This document shows, piece by piece, positions 17,821 to 25,565 of a DNA stretch of 64,000 nt. The notes below the pieces were generated by a model. That model had not been told where the DNA came from, made no database searches, and saw nothing but the letters and a program-made list of their open reading frames with translations. The translations under genes and the position numbers were made by a program. Numbering within the stretch: the first letter of the stretch is position 1; every line of letters begins with the position of its first letter. The stretch is from JAFDBW01 sp963825575 (GTDB lineage Bacteria > Desulfobacterota > Desulfuromonadia > Desulfuromonadales > BM103): assembly GCA_963825575.1 (NCBI GenBank), contig CAWGUB010000001.1, positions 1 through 64,000 of the forward strand, read 5' to 3'.

Positions 17821-18469
17821 CCTCAGGCTGCTGACAAAGTTCAGCCAGACTTCATGATAGAAAGGTCAACAGATGGTTATTCTGTTGACCTCATGCTTTA
17901 TTCTTTAAGAGTAAAACCGGCGAGACGAGACGCGCCAGAGGCTATAAGCTTGCGAATGCGAGCACGAAGTGCGAAAAAAATAAAAGCTTAAAGTCGGCAG
18001 TTCGCGTACTGCCAGACGCCTTACTTTTGTCCATGCGGCGACAAAAGTAAGCAAAAACGCCTTTCTCCTTGCGGAGGGCATCTCCTTTGCCGGTTTTCTG
18101 AGATATCCAATAACGACGGAGTTTAATAAGCCGGCCCGTTACAGGGGGGCCTTCCTTTCAGTTTGATCTATAAGGGAAAAGCTTAAAAACAAAGCAACCG
18201 TTGCAATCCTCCACAAGCGGAGTGGCTCTCAAGAGCCTCGGGTCCTGCGGGGGAAGTGTAGACTCTTAATCAATCAAAACAATCCGGATTGATGTTGACG
18301 CCTTGACGCGCCAGACATGCCCAGCGCAGCGCAGGCCCTTTTCTGCTTACTCTTTTAGGCCAGTAAAAGAGTAAGGCGCAGTCGGGGGGCGCGACCCCCG
18401 GGTTTTGTTCTTGTCTTTAAATTGCGGAGGACAATAAATAAGGACAACAGATTAAACTTCTGTAGCCCT
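17821..18469 (-). repeat. Compound hairpin repeat, copy A (reverse orientation)
   Basis: Left flank L (AGGCTGCTGACAAAGTTC..., 17823-17860) is followed by an outer palindromic hairpin, AGGTCAACAGA / TCTGTTGACCT (17862-17890), and then a reversed core. In core order on the minus strand the core has a GGGGG / CCCCC stem, a CTTACTCTTTT / AAAAGAGTAAG hairpin, and the block GCTGCGCTGGGCATGTCTGG. It continues with GAGGCTCTTGAGAGCC, GGGCCGGCTTATTAA, GATGCCCTCCGCAAGGAG, the CTTACTTTTGTC / GACAAAAGTAAG hairpin and a GGCAGT / ACTGCC stem. The other outer hairpin (18441-18469) is shared with copy B. No protein is encoded convincingly. Confidence 0.85.
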
Positions 18470-18826
18470 CACCCTTTATTCTTAAGAGTAAAACCGGCGG
18501 GTTGCGTCCCGCCCGACGCCATACTTTTATCCGGCAACAAAAGTATGCAAAAGTGCCTGCTCCTTGCGGAGGGCATCTCCTTTACCAGTTTTCTGAGGAA
18601 TTAAATAACGACGGAGTTTAATCAGCCGGCCCGTTACAGGGGGCCTCGCTTTTGGTGTGACTTATAAGGGAGAACCAAAAGACAGTGCTTTTGATTTTGT
18701 CTTTGAATTCCAGAGTACAATGAAAAAGGGCAACAGATTAACCATCTGTTGCCCTAAACTTCATAGAAACTTCGCTTGCCAGATAAAAAAACAAACCCCG
18801 CATCAAGTGCAGGGCTTGTCAACAAT
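18441..18826 (-). repeat. Compound hairpin repeat, copy B (short, reverse orientation)
   Basis: A 315-base core directly abutting copy A, lacking the central GGCATGTCTGG-to-GAGGCTC part. It keeps the GGCGGG / CCCGCC stem, a CATACTTTT / AAAAGTATG hairpin (paired change relative to CTTAC / GTAAG in the other copies), GGAGATGCCCTCCGCAAGGAG-like sequence and GGGCCGGCTGATTAA. The outer hairpin AGGGCAACAG / CTGTTGCCCT lies at 18727-18755. Right flank R (TTCATAGAAACT..., then ACAAACCCCGC...) ends near 18821 and runs in the same direction as R beside copies C and D, although the core is inverted. Confidence 0.85.
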
Positions 18827-18828
18827 CT

Positions 18829-18855
18829 GAGGAGCAGATCAATGATCTGCTCCTC
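18829..18855 (-). terminator. Hairpin after tRNA-Pro
   Basis: GAGGAGCAGATC and GATCTGCTCCTC form a 12-bp perfect stem just downstream of the tRNA on its strand. It lacks a clear T run, so it may be a processing or weak termination site. Similar hairpin arms occur near 16494-16515 and 17801-17823. Confidence 0.55.
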
Positions 18856-18863
18856 TTGAAATT

Positions 18864-18940
<77 letters not shown>

Positions 18941-19040
18941 ACGGACTGGAATTATTGTTTATAACCACCCTTTTGTCAAGCACAATTCCCGCCCTAAAGA
19001 ATCGTTAATTTACACTTACAAAACAGGCATTTAGAAGCTA

Positions 19041-20348
19041 TTACTTGTTGCGCTTATCAATTATCCGATTGGCTTTTCCTTCATGTCTCGGCATCGATGA
19101 AGGCTCGACCAGCTTGATCTTGGCGTGCAGGCCGATATTGGTTGCCAGGCGCTTTTCAATCATCTCTATGAAGGCTCTTTGCTTCTTCATTTCATCGAAG
19201 AAGATATTCTCGTTCACCTCGACCTGGACCTCGAGCGTATCAAGCGTCCCTTCCCTCTCGACGACCAGCTGGTAATGTGGCTCGCAACCCTCGACCTGGA
19301 ACAGAACTTCCTCGATCTGGGTCGGGAAAACGTTGACCCCCTTGATAATCAGCATATCGTCAGTGCGACCCATGGTTTTTTCCATGCGCACCAGGGTCCG
19401 ACCGCAATCACAAGGCTCGTAATGCAGCCTGGTTATGTCGCGGGTACGGTAGCGGATCAAAGGAATGGCCTCCTGGACGATGTTGGTCAGGACCAGTTCT
19501 CCCTTTTGCCCCGGCGGCAGCACCTCCCCTGTGTCGGGATCGATGATTTCCGGCAGGAAATGGTCCTCAAAGATGTGCATCCCTTTGCGACGCAGGCATT
19601 CGCCGGCCACGCCCGGGCCAACGATTTCCGAGAGGCCGTAATTGTCGGTTGCAACGATGTCAAGACGCGTTTCGATTTCACGGCGCAACTCTTCACTCCA
19701 GGGTTCACCGCCGAACAGTCCGACACGAAGCTTGAGATAGGTGCGCGGATTATGTCCCATCTTTTCGATGCGATCCGCCAGGGTCAGCGCGTACGACGGG
19801 GTGCAAACCAGGGCGGTTGCACCGTAATCCTTGAGGATCATGATCTGACGCTCGGTATTGCCGCCGGACATCGGTATGACCGCGGAGCCGATCAGCTCGG
19901 AGCCATAGTGCAGACCGAATGCCCCGGTGAACAGGCCGTAACCAAAGGCAATGTGAACAATATCGTCCGGAACAACGCCTGCGGCGGTCATGAACCGTGC
20001 AACAAGGTTTGACCAGTCATTCAGGTCTTTGCGCGAATAGCCGACGACGGTGGGCTTGCCGGTTGTCCCTGAAGATGAGTGGATTCTGACCACATCCCGC
20101 ATCGGCACGGCGAACATGCCATAGGGGTAGTTCAGTCGCAGGTCTTCCTTGGTTGTGAAGGGCAGCTTTACAAGATCGCCAAGGGTATGGATATCGTCCG
20201 GCCCGACTCCGGCGCGCCTGAATTTTTCCTGGTAACAGGGGACCTTGGCAACCCGATCAAGGGTTGCACGCAGGCGCTCAAGCTGTAAATGTTCGAGGTC
20301 TTTACGTTCAAGACATTCGTGGAGGGGATCCCAGATATTATATTCCAC
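19041..20348 (-). CDS. paaK: Phenylacetate-CoA ligase (paralogue 1)
   Basis: A 435-residue AMP-forming acyl-CoA ligase that activates an aryl acetate with ATP and CoA. The adenylation P-loop is HSSSGTTGKPTVVGY (about 91-105). TDNYGLSEIVGPGV is the A5 region, and RYRTRDITRLHYEPCDCGRT with MGRTDDMLIIKGVNVFP is the hinge and C-terminal lid (about 300-345). VEREGTLDTLEVQVEVNE and the lysine region near HEGKANRIIDKR complete the length normal for PaaK. It lies at the end of a minus-strand group with an ACT protein, a second PaaK and both indolepyruvate oxidoreductase subunits. The pair would link arylpyruvate or aryl acetate to aryl-acetyl-CoA. Substrate preference between the two paralogues is not readable. 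Confidence 0.9.
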   Translation of the reverse strand: MEYNIWDPLHECLERKDLEHLQLERLRATLDRVAKVPCYQEKFRRAGVGPDDIHTLGDLVKLPFTTKEDLRLNYPYGMFAVPMRDVVRIHSSSGTTGKPTVVGYSRKDLNDWSNLVARFMTAAGVVPDDIVHIAFGYGLFTGAFGLHYGSELIGSAVIPMSGGNTERQIMILKDYGATALVCTPSYALTLADRIEKMGHNPRTYLKLRVGLFGGEPWSEELRREIETRLDIVATDNYGLSEIVGPGVAGECLRRKGMHIFEDHFLPEIIDPDTGEVLPPGQKGELVLTNIVQEAIPLIRYRTRDITRLHYEPCDCGRTLVRMEKTMGRTDDMLIIKGVNVFPTQIEEVLFQVEGCEPHYQLVVEREGTLDTLEVQVEVNENIFFDEMKKQRAFIEMIEKRLATNIGLHAKIKLVEPSSMPRHEGKANRIIDKRNK

Positions 20349-20400
20349 AGTCAGTTCCGTTTTAAGTAAAAACTCAAGACTTAGATCTTAACTTACTGTT

Positions 20401-20832
20401 TTATAGGCTATAAAGCTTTTCACCAGTCAGTATGCTTACATTTTTTTTCTGCAGGGTCGTGATGGCATTGTCAATATCATCAAAGCGGAAGATAATCACG
20501 GCGTTGCCCGCGTTGCGCTCAACAAATGCATACATGTATTCAACGTTCATCTTTGCCTCGTCAAGGACCTGGAGGATGGTGCAGAGCCCACCCGGCTTGT
20601 CCGGCACTTCAACGGCTACGACTTCAGTTTTGTTGACGGTAAAACCTCCGTTTTTCAGCGTTTCCAGGGCGACATCGGTGTTGTCGACGAGAAGACGAAG
20701 AATCCCGAAGTCAGAGGTGTCTGCAAGCGAAAGAGCCCGGATATTGACATTTTTTTCACCCAGGACACGGGCAACCTCGGCAAGACGACCGGACTTGTTT
20801 TCAATAAAGATGGAAATCTGTTGCACTTTCAT
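20401..20832 (-). CDS. Tandem ACT-domain protein
   Basis: A 143-residue protein with two ACT domains, which usually bind amino acids as allosteric sensors. The first begins QISIFIENKSGRLAEVARVL and contains NIRALSLADTSDFGILRLL. The second begins VVAVEVPDKPGGLCTILQVL and contains NVEYMYAFVERNAGNAVIIF. The frame is open much further upstream, but the ATG at 20832 has a strong AGGGAGGG ribosome site, while the longer form would overlap paaK. It sits between the two PaaK genes in a cluster also holding indolepyruvate oxidoreductase, so it probably senses an aromatic or branched amino acid. That role is inferred from the family and context. Confidence 0.85.
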   Translation of the reverse strand: MKVQQISIFIENKSGRLAEVARVLGEKNVNIRALSLADTSDFGILRLLVDNTDVALETLKNGGFTVNKTEVVAVEVPDKPGGLCTILQVLDEAKMNVEYMYAFVERNAGNAVIIFRFDDIDNAITTLQKKNVSILTGEKLYSL

Positions 20833-20848
20833 AATTATCCCTCCCTGC

Positions 20849-22156
20849 TTATTTCGGGCGGTTATCGATGACCCGCTGTGCTTTGCCTTCGCTGCGGGTA
20901 ATGGTTTTGGGTTCCACCAGCCGGATACGACAGCTGATACCGAGCAGATCCTTGATCTCCTTCTCAATGCGGCGCGACAAATCCTGCAGGATCTTGATCT
21001 CGTCGGAGAAGGTCTTCTCATTAACCTCCACCTGGACCTCCAGAGTGTCCATCGTCCCTTCCCTCTCGACGATCAGCTGGTAATGCGGCTCCACACCTTC
21101 GATATCCATGAGCACGCTCTCGATCTGGGACGGGAAGACGTTGACACCGCGAATGATCAGCATGTCGTCAGATCGGCCGCACATACGCTCCAGGCGCCGG
21201 TGGGTACGACCACAGATGCAGGGTTCGGCTAAAATCCGGGTAATATCGCGGGTGCGATAACGGATCATCGGGATTCCCTCTTTAGTGATCGTGGTGATAA
21301 CCAGTTCACCCTGCTCGCCTTCCGGAACAACCTCTCCGGTGTCGGGGTTGATGATCTCGGGGATAAAATGGTCTTCCCAGATGTGCAGTCCGTTCTGCGC
21401 CTCGATGCACTCAATACCTACACCAGGGCCGAGGATTTCCGACAAGCCATAGATATCGATGGCCTTGATGCCGACCTTGGCTTCGATTTCGTTGCGCATC
21501 TTCTCTGTCCAGGGCTCGGCCCCGAGGATGCCGACGCGCAGTTTGAGAGTGCGGATATCGACCCCCTCTTCGGCTGCCGCTTCAGCCAGGTAAAGGCTGT
21601 ACGAAGGTGTGCAGGTCAATACGGTCGAACCGAAATCCTGCATGATCATCAACTGCTTCTTGGTGTTGCCACCGGACATCGGAATCACTGAAGCGCCTAT
21701 TTTCTCTGCGCCGTAATGTGCCCCGAGACCACCGGTAAAGAGGCCATAGCCGTAAGCATTGTGAATGACATCGCCGCGATGGGCCCCGGCCGCGACGAAG
21801 GAGCGGGCCATCATCTCGGTCCAGTTTTCGATGTCACGTCGTGTATAACCAACGACGGTCGGCTTTCCGGTCGTGCCCGAGGACGCATGGATCCTGACGA
21901 TCTGGTCGAGAGGCTTGGCAAACAAGCCGTAAGGGTAGTTGTCGCGCATGTCCTGCTTCAAGGTAAACGGCAGCCGCTGCAGATCATCCAGGCTTCTGAT
22001 TTTTTCCGGCTTGACGCCGGCCTTGTCGAATTGCTGCCGATAAAACGGGACCGTGGCATAAACCCTCTCGGCAACCCGCTGCAGGCGTTTCGCCTGGAGG
22101 GACTCGAGAGCTTCACGTGGCAGGGTTTCAAACTCGTCATTCCAGATCATGGTCAT
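20849..22156 (-). CDS. paaK: Phenylacetate-CoA ligase (paralogue 2)
   Basis: 435 residues, co-linear with the ligase at 19041. The ATP loop is HASSGTTGKPTVVGYTRRD, followed by IDIYGLSEILGPGV, RYRTRDITRILAEPCICGRT and MCGRSDDMLIIRGVNVFP. The paralogues keep the same catalytic motifs but differ across the substrate pocket, so they may handle different aryl acids (phenylacetate, hydroxyphenylacetate, indoleacetate). An AAGGA ribosome site suits the ATG at 22150 slightly better than that at 22156. The stop lies 16 bases before the ACT gene start, so the two are co-transcribed. Confidence 0.9.
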   Translation of the reverse strand: MTMIWNDEFETLPREALESLQAKRLQRVAERVYATVPFYRQQFDKAGVKPEKIRSLDDLQRLPFTLKQDMRDNYPYGLFAKPLDQIVRIHASSGTTGKPTVVGYTRRDIENWTEMMARSFVAAGAHRGDVIHNAYGYGLFTGGLGAHYGAEKIGASVIPMSGGNTKKQLMIMQDFGSTVLTCTPSYSLYLAEAAAEEGVDIRTLKLRVGILGAEPWTEKMRNEIEAKVGIKAIDIYGLSEILGPGVGIECIEAQNGLHIWEDHFIPEIINPDTGEVVPEGEQGELVITTITKEGIPMIRYRTRDITRILAEPCICGRTHRRLERMCGRSDDMLIIRGVNVFPSQIESVLMDIEGVEPHYQLIVEREGTMDTLEVQVEVNEKTFSDEIKILQDLSRRIEKEIKDLLGISCRIRLVEPKTITRSEGKAQRVIDNRPK

Positions 22157-22186
22157 CGTCCTTACGTGGTTTTCTGTAGAAAAATA

Positions 22187-22771
22187 TTAACCGGCCTGCC
22201 GGCCCAGTTCAAAGGCTTTCAGGTTAACGTCCTGGAATCGCTCCGGCACCAGGCTTTTGATTGCGGCAATCCATTGTTCGTGCGCAGGCGCCAGGGTATT
22301 GGAGAGCGCACCAAGCAAAACCGTATTAATCGCTTTCGAATTGCCCGCCTGCTCAGCGAGCTCAAGCCCTTCCACGATCCGTACGTTGTCAACACGCAGA
22401 TTGAGCTTCGTGGCGATATCCAGGGGATATTCGGCCTTGCCGAGGGCGACCGATGGCGGTGCGATGCGCAGGTTGTTAACGACCACCGCACCGGTCTTTT
22501 TCACCAGCGGCAGGTAACGGTAGGTCTCCAGCAATTCAAAGCCGAACAGCACATCGGCTTCCCCTTCCGGGATGATCGGCGAGTAGACCTTTTTACCGAA
22601 GCGGACATGTGACACGACACTGCCGCCACGCTGCGCCATCCCGTGCACTTCGGCTTTCTTGACATCATACCCGGCCTGCATGAGCACCTCGGAAAGGATT
22701 TCACTGGCCAGCAGGGTACCCTGCCCGCCAACCCCGGCCATCAGGATATTGGTAATCTTGATATCAGTCAT
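22187..22771 (-). CDS. iorB: Indolepyruvate:ferredoxin oxidoreductase, beta subunit
   Basis: About 194 residues, the gamma-domain (2-oxoacid oxidoreductase) half of the enzyme that oxidatively decarboxylates aryl pyruvates to aryl-acetyl-CoA with reduction of ferredoxin. The N-terminus NILMAGVGGQGTLLASEIL and EVHGMAQRGGSVVSHVRFG are family signatures. The ATG at 22771 is chosen for its GGAG site and because it overlaps the iorA stop by eight bases (ATGACTGA), a sign of translational coupling. An upstream extension of 18 codons would lie inside iorA and is unlikely. Confidence 0.92.
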   Translation of the reverse strand: MTDIKITNILMAGVGGQGTLLASEILSEVLMQAGYDVKKAEVHGMAQRGGSVVSHVRFGKKVYSPIIPEGEADVLFGFELLETYRYLPLVKKTGAVVVNNLRIAPPSVALGKAEYPLDIATKLNLRVDNVRIVEGLELAEQAGNSKAINTVLLGALSNTLAPAHEQWIAAIKSLVPERFQDVNLKAFELGRQAG

Positions 22772-24527
22772 CACAAACTCCAAACGCATCAAATTTACAC
22801 AGCTGCATGCAGACCTGGCAGCCATTGCAAATCAACCGGTCGATCCTGCAATGGCCTTTTTCACCGTCTTTGCCACTCACCCATTCAATCGCCGGACAGC
22901 CTATGGTCAGGCAGGCTTTGCAAGCGACGCATTTGTCCTGGTCGACATAAAGAGGCGTACTGGTCTTGACTATATCGTGCTTGATCAGTACGCACGGCCG
23001 GCGCGTGATGACGACTGAAACCTCGGGCCGTTCCATAGCCTCTCTGATCACCGCCCGGGTGTTGTCAACCTGGAAAGGATCAATGGTGACAACATGCTTG
23101 ACACCGAGGGCTTTACAGATCGCCTCGAGATCAACCTGGTAGGCAGTCTCTCCGTCCAGAGTATAACCGGTGGCCGGGTTGTCCTGGCGGCCTGTCATCC
23201 CCGTGGTGCTGTTGTCAAGGATCAGGACCGTGGCCGTTGACTTGTTGTAGACCATGTCCATCAGGCCGTTGATGCCGGTGTGCAGGAAGGTCGAATCGCC
23301 GATCACGGCGACCACTTTTTTCCGCTCTTCTGGGTTCAGGACCTTGCTCAGGCCGGTGGCGTTGCCGATGCTGGCCCCCATGCAGATGCAGGTATCCATG
23401 GCGGAGAGCGGCGGCATGAAGCCAAGCGTATAGCAGCCGATATCGCCGGTTACATAGGCCTTGAGGCGATTCAGGGCATGAAAAACGTTGCGATGCGGGC
23501 ACCCAGGACACATGTTGGGCGGCCGGGGAGGAAGTGTTTCCTCAAGGGGGTCCAGCTGTGGCGGATCAACTGAAAAAGCCTGGCGTAAACGGCCTGGGGT
23601 TAGCTCGCCGCAAATCGGCACCTTCTCCTTACCGGTGACAACGATCCCCATCGCTCTGACCTGCTCTTCGATAAACGGATCAAGCTCTTCGATCACATAA
23701 AGCGTTTTGAAACGGACGGCAAAATCACGGATCATCTGTCTGGGCAGCGGATAAACCAGACCGAGCTTGAGGATATCTGCGGTTGGAAAGACTTCGCGCG
23801 CGTATTGGTAAGCAACTCCGGAAGTAATGATGCCGAGCTGACCATCCCCCGCCTCGATGCGATTGAACTTTTGCGAACAGGCCCATTCAGACATCTCCTC
23901 AAGGCGTTTTTCGACGAGCGGGTGACGGATTCTGGCATTGCTGGGCAACATGACGAACTTGCCAGGGTTACGTACCAGGCCGGTTTCGGGAAGCTCCGCC
24001 AGAGGCTCACCGAGTGCAACAATCGATTTTGAATGAGAGATCCGCGTGGTACTGCGCACCAAGACCGGTGTATCGAACTTTTCACTGGCATCGAAAGCCA
24101 GTCGCGTGAAGTCAAGAGCCTCCTGGCTGTCCGCCGGTTCAAACATCGGCACCTTGGCAAACCGCGCGTATTGGCGACTGTCCTGTTCGTCCTGCGAGGA
24201 GTGCATCTCAGGATCGTCGGCGACGACCAGTACCAGGCCACCACGTACACCGGTATAAGAAAAGGTGAAGAGCGGGTCCGCAGCCACGTTGACGCCGACA
24301 TGCTTCATCGTCACGATGGTCCGGGCGCCACCGATGCTGGCACCGATCCCGACTTCAAGGGCAACCTTTTCATTCGGTGCCCAGGAGGCATCGATGCGGT
24401 CATATTGGGTGATGTTTTCAAGAATCTCTGTGGACGGGGTACCAGGATAAGCCGACGCAACCGTTACTCCGGCCTCATAGGCAGCGCGAGCGAAGGCCTC
24501 GTTGCCGGACAGGATTGTTTTCTGCAT
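22764..24527 (-). CDS. iorA: Indolepyruvate:ferredoxin oxidoreductase, alpha subunit
   Basis: About 587 residues, the thiamine-diphosphate and Fe-S subunit. The pyrimidine-binding half starts ASAYPGTPSTEILENI. The TPP site is MCPGCPHRNVFHAL, then GDIGCYTLG and MGASIGNATGLSKVL, with GDSTFLHTGINGLMDMVYN as the Mg/TPP motif. The C-terminus has ferredoxin-like clusters CVACKACLTIGCPAIEW and CNGCQVCMQLCKFDAF. The ATG at 24527 (MQKTILSGNEAF) has an AGAGG site and matches the family N-terminus; the longer frame to 24590 does not. With iorB and two PaaK genes this is a catabolic or salvage route for aromatic amino acids. Confidence 0.93.
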   Translation of the reverse strand: MQKTILSGNEAFARAAYEAGVTVASAYPGTPSTEILENITQYDRIDASWAPNEKVALEVGIGASIGGARTIVTMKHVGVNVAADPLFTFSYTGVRGGLVLVVADDPEMHSSQDEQDSRQYARFAKVPMFEPADSQEALDFTRLAFDASEKFDTPVLVRSTTRISHSKSIVALGEPLAELPETGLVRNPGKFVMLPSNARIRHPLVEKRLEEMSEWACSQKFNRIEAGDGQLGIITSGVAYQYAREVFPTADILKLGLVYPLPRQMIRDFAVRFKTLYVIEELDPFIEEQVRAMGIVVTGKEKVPICGELTPGRLRQAFSVDPPQLDPLEETLPPRPPNMCPGCPHRNVFHALNRLKAYVTGDIGCYTLGFMPPLSAMDTCICMGASIGNATGLSKVLNPEERKKVVAVIGDSTFLHTGINGLMDMVYNKSTATVLILDNSTTGMTGRQDNPATGYTLDGETAYQVDLEAICKALGVKHVVTIDPFQVDNTRAVIREAMERPEVSVVITRRPCVLIKHDIVKTSTPLYVDQDKCVACKACLTIGCPAIEWVSGKDGEKGHCRIDRLICNGCQVCMQLCKFDAFGVCDD

Positions 24528-24626
24528 AGAATAAACCTCTAAAAAACTTTGAGAGAACGCGCCCTTGCAATATCTGGAAGCTTGGCGCAAAAGGCCTTTG
24601 ATAATAGCGGAGGTAAAGTTGCTTTG

Positions 24627-25565
24627 TCAACGAAATGACTGTGTTTCCGTGCTGTCCTGCAGCGAGAGAAGCAACCCCTCCAGGATACCGAAATCGATTA
24701 TGACCAAACGGTCTGAATGCGTGGTTTGCAAAATACCGAGGACGATTTCCAGCCCGGCAACAATAAGGTCGCCACGACCCTCTTCCATGCCGGGCAAAGC
24801 CTCCCGTTGTCGGGGACTCATTGGACACAGACGTTCGTACCACTTCTGCAGCGTGGCATATGACATAAGGTGGTTATTAACCGACTTCCAGTCGTATTCG
24901 ACCATCTGCATGTCAAGCGCGGCCAGGGTGGTCACCGTACCGGCCGTTCCGACCACTGTCAGCGCCGTCATATCTACCTCTAAAGAGACGCAGGCCTGTT
25001 CGAGGTCGGCATAAACCAAGGCAAGGGTGCTCGTGATCTCCTGTTGACGGTCTAGCGTTGAGGCGTAGCCTTCTGTCAGATGCACCACGCCAAGCGGGAA
25101 ACTCCGCGACCAGGCAACCTTGCCATCAGCGCAAAGGATGAATTCGGTACTGCCGCCACCAATATCGAAGATCAGCGTGTGAGACGGAGTGGGATCAAGC
25201 ACACTAACGACCCCCCTGGCCGTATATGAGGCCTCCGCTTCTCCACTGATGATCTCAAGGGGCAATCCTGTCGTCTGACGAACCAGGCTGGCAAAGTCCT
25301 CGCCGTTAACGGCCTGGCGGAAAGCGGCTGTCCCAACCGCTTTGATTTGGTGTACGCGGGCTTTGTCGCAAATCGTGAAAAACTCCTCAAACACAGAAAG
25401 GGCCCGCTCCCTTGCTTCGGCAGACAGACCCTCCTGTTGAGAAAAATTTCCGGCCAGGCGGCAGATGCGACGTCGGTAGAGTTCCGGGACGACTTGGCCT
25501 TTGACAACTCTGCCAATCAGTAGTCGCAAGGTGTTGCTGCCTGCATCGATAGCCGCCGTCAGCAC
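24627..25565 (-). CDS. ppx: Ppx/GppA family phosphatase
   Basis: 312 residues of the exopolyphosphatase / pppGpp phosphohydrolase family, acting in the cytoplasm. The phosphate-1 motif is AAIDAGSNTLRLLIG, the phosphate-2 motif is LIFDIGGGSTEFIL, and VVGTAGTVTTLAALD follows. It lacks the C-terminal HD-like domain of long GppA proteins, which is normal for about 300-residue members. The start is GTG at 25565, overlapping the TAG stop of the upstream Na/Pi cotransporter gene by one base, so polyphosphate or alarmone turnover is co-expressed with phosphate uptake. Confidence 0.88.
   Translation of the reverse strand: MLTAAIDAGSNTLRLLIGRVVKGQVVPELYRRRICRLAGNFSQQEGLSAEARERALSVFEEFFTICDKARVHQIKAVGTAAFRQAVNGEDFASLVRQTTGLPLEIISGEAEASYTARGVVSVLDPTPSHTLIFDIGGGSTEFILCADGKVAWSRSFPLGVVHLTEGYASTLDRQQEITSTLALVYADLEQACVSLEVDMTALTVVGTAGTVTTLAALDMQMVEYDWKSVNNHLMSYATLQKWYERLCPMSPRQREALPGMEEGRGDLIVAGLEIVLGILQTTHSDRLVIIDFGILEGLLLSLQDSTETQSFR

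Noticed and set aside
17740..18830. CRISPR array or attC-type integron cassettes in the palindrome-rich region
   Set aside because: Repeats are few, long and different in unit length with no regular spacers, and no cas or integrase gene is present.
19125..22612. Open frames of nearly 300 codons opposite paaK and iorB (19125-20012 and 21716-22612)
   Set aside because: No domain motifs and no ribosome sites; the sense-strand genes explain the sequence fully.
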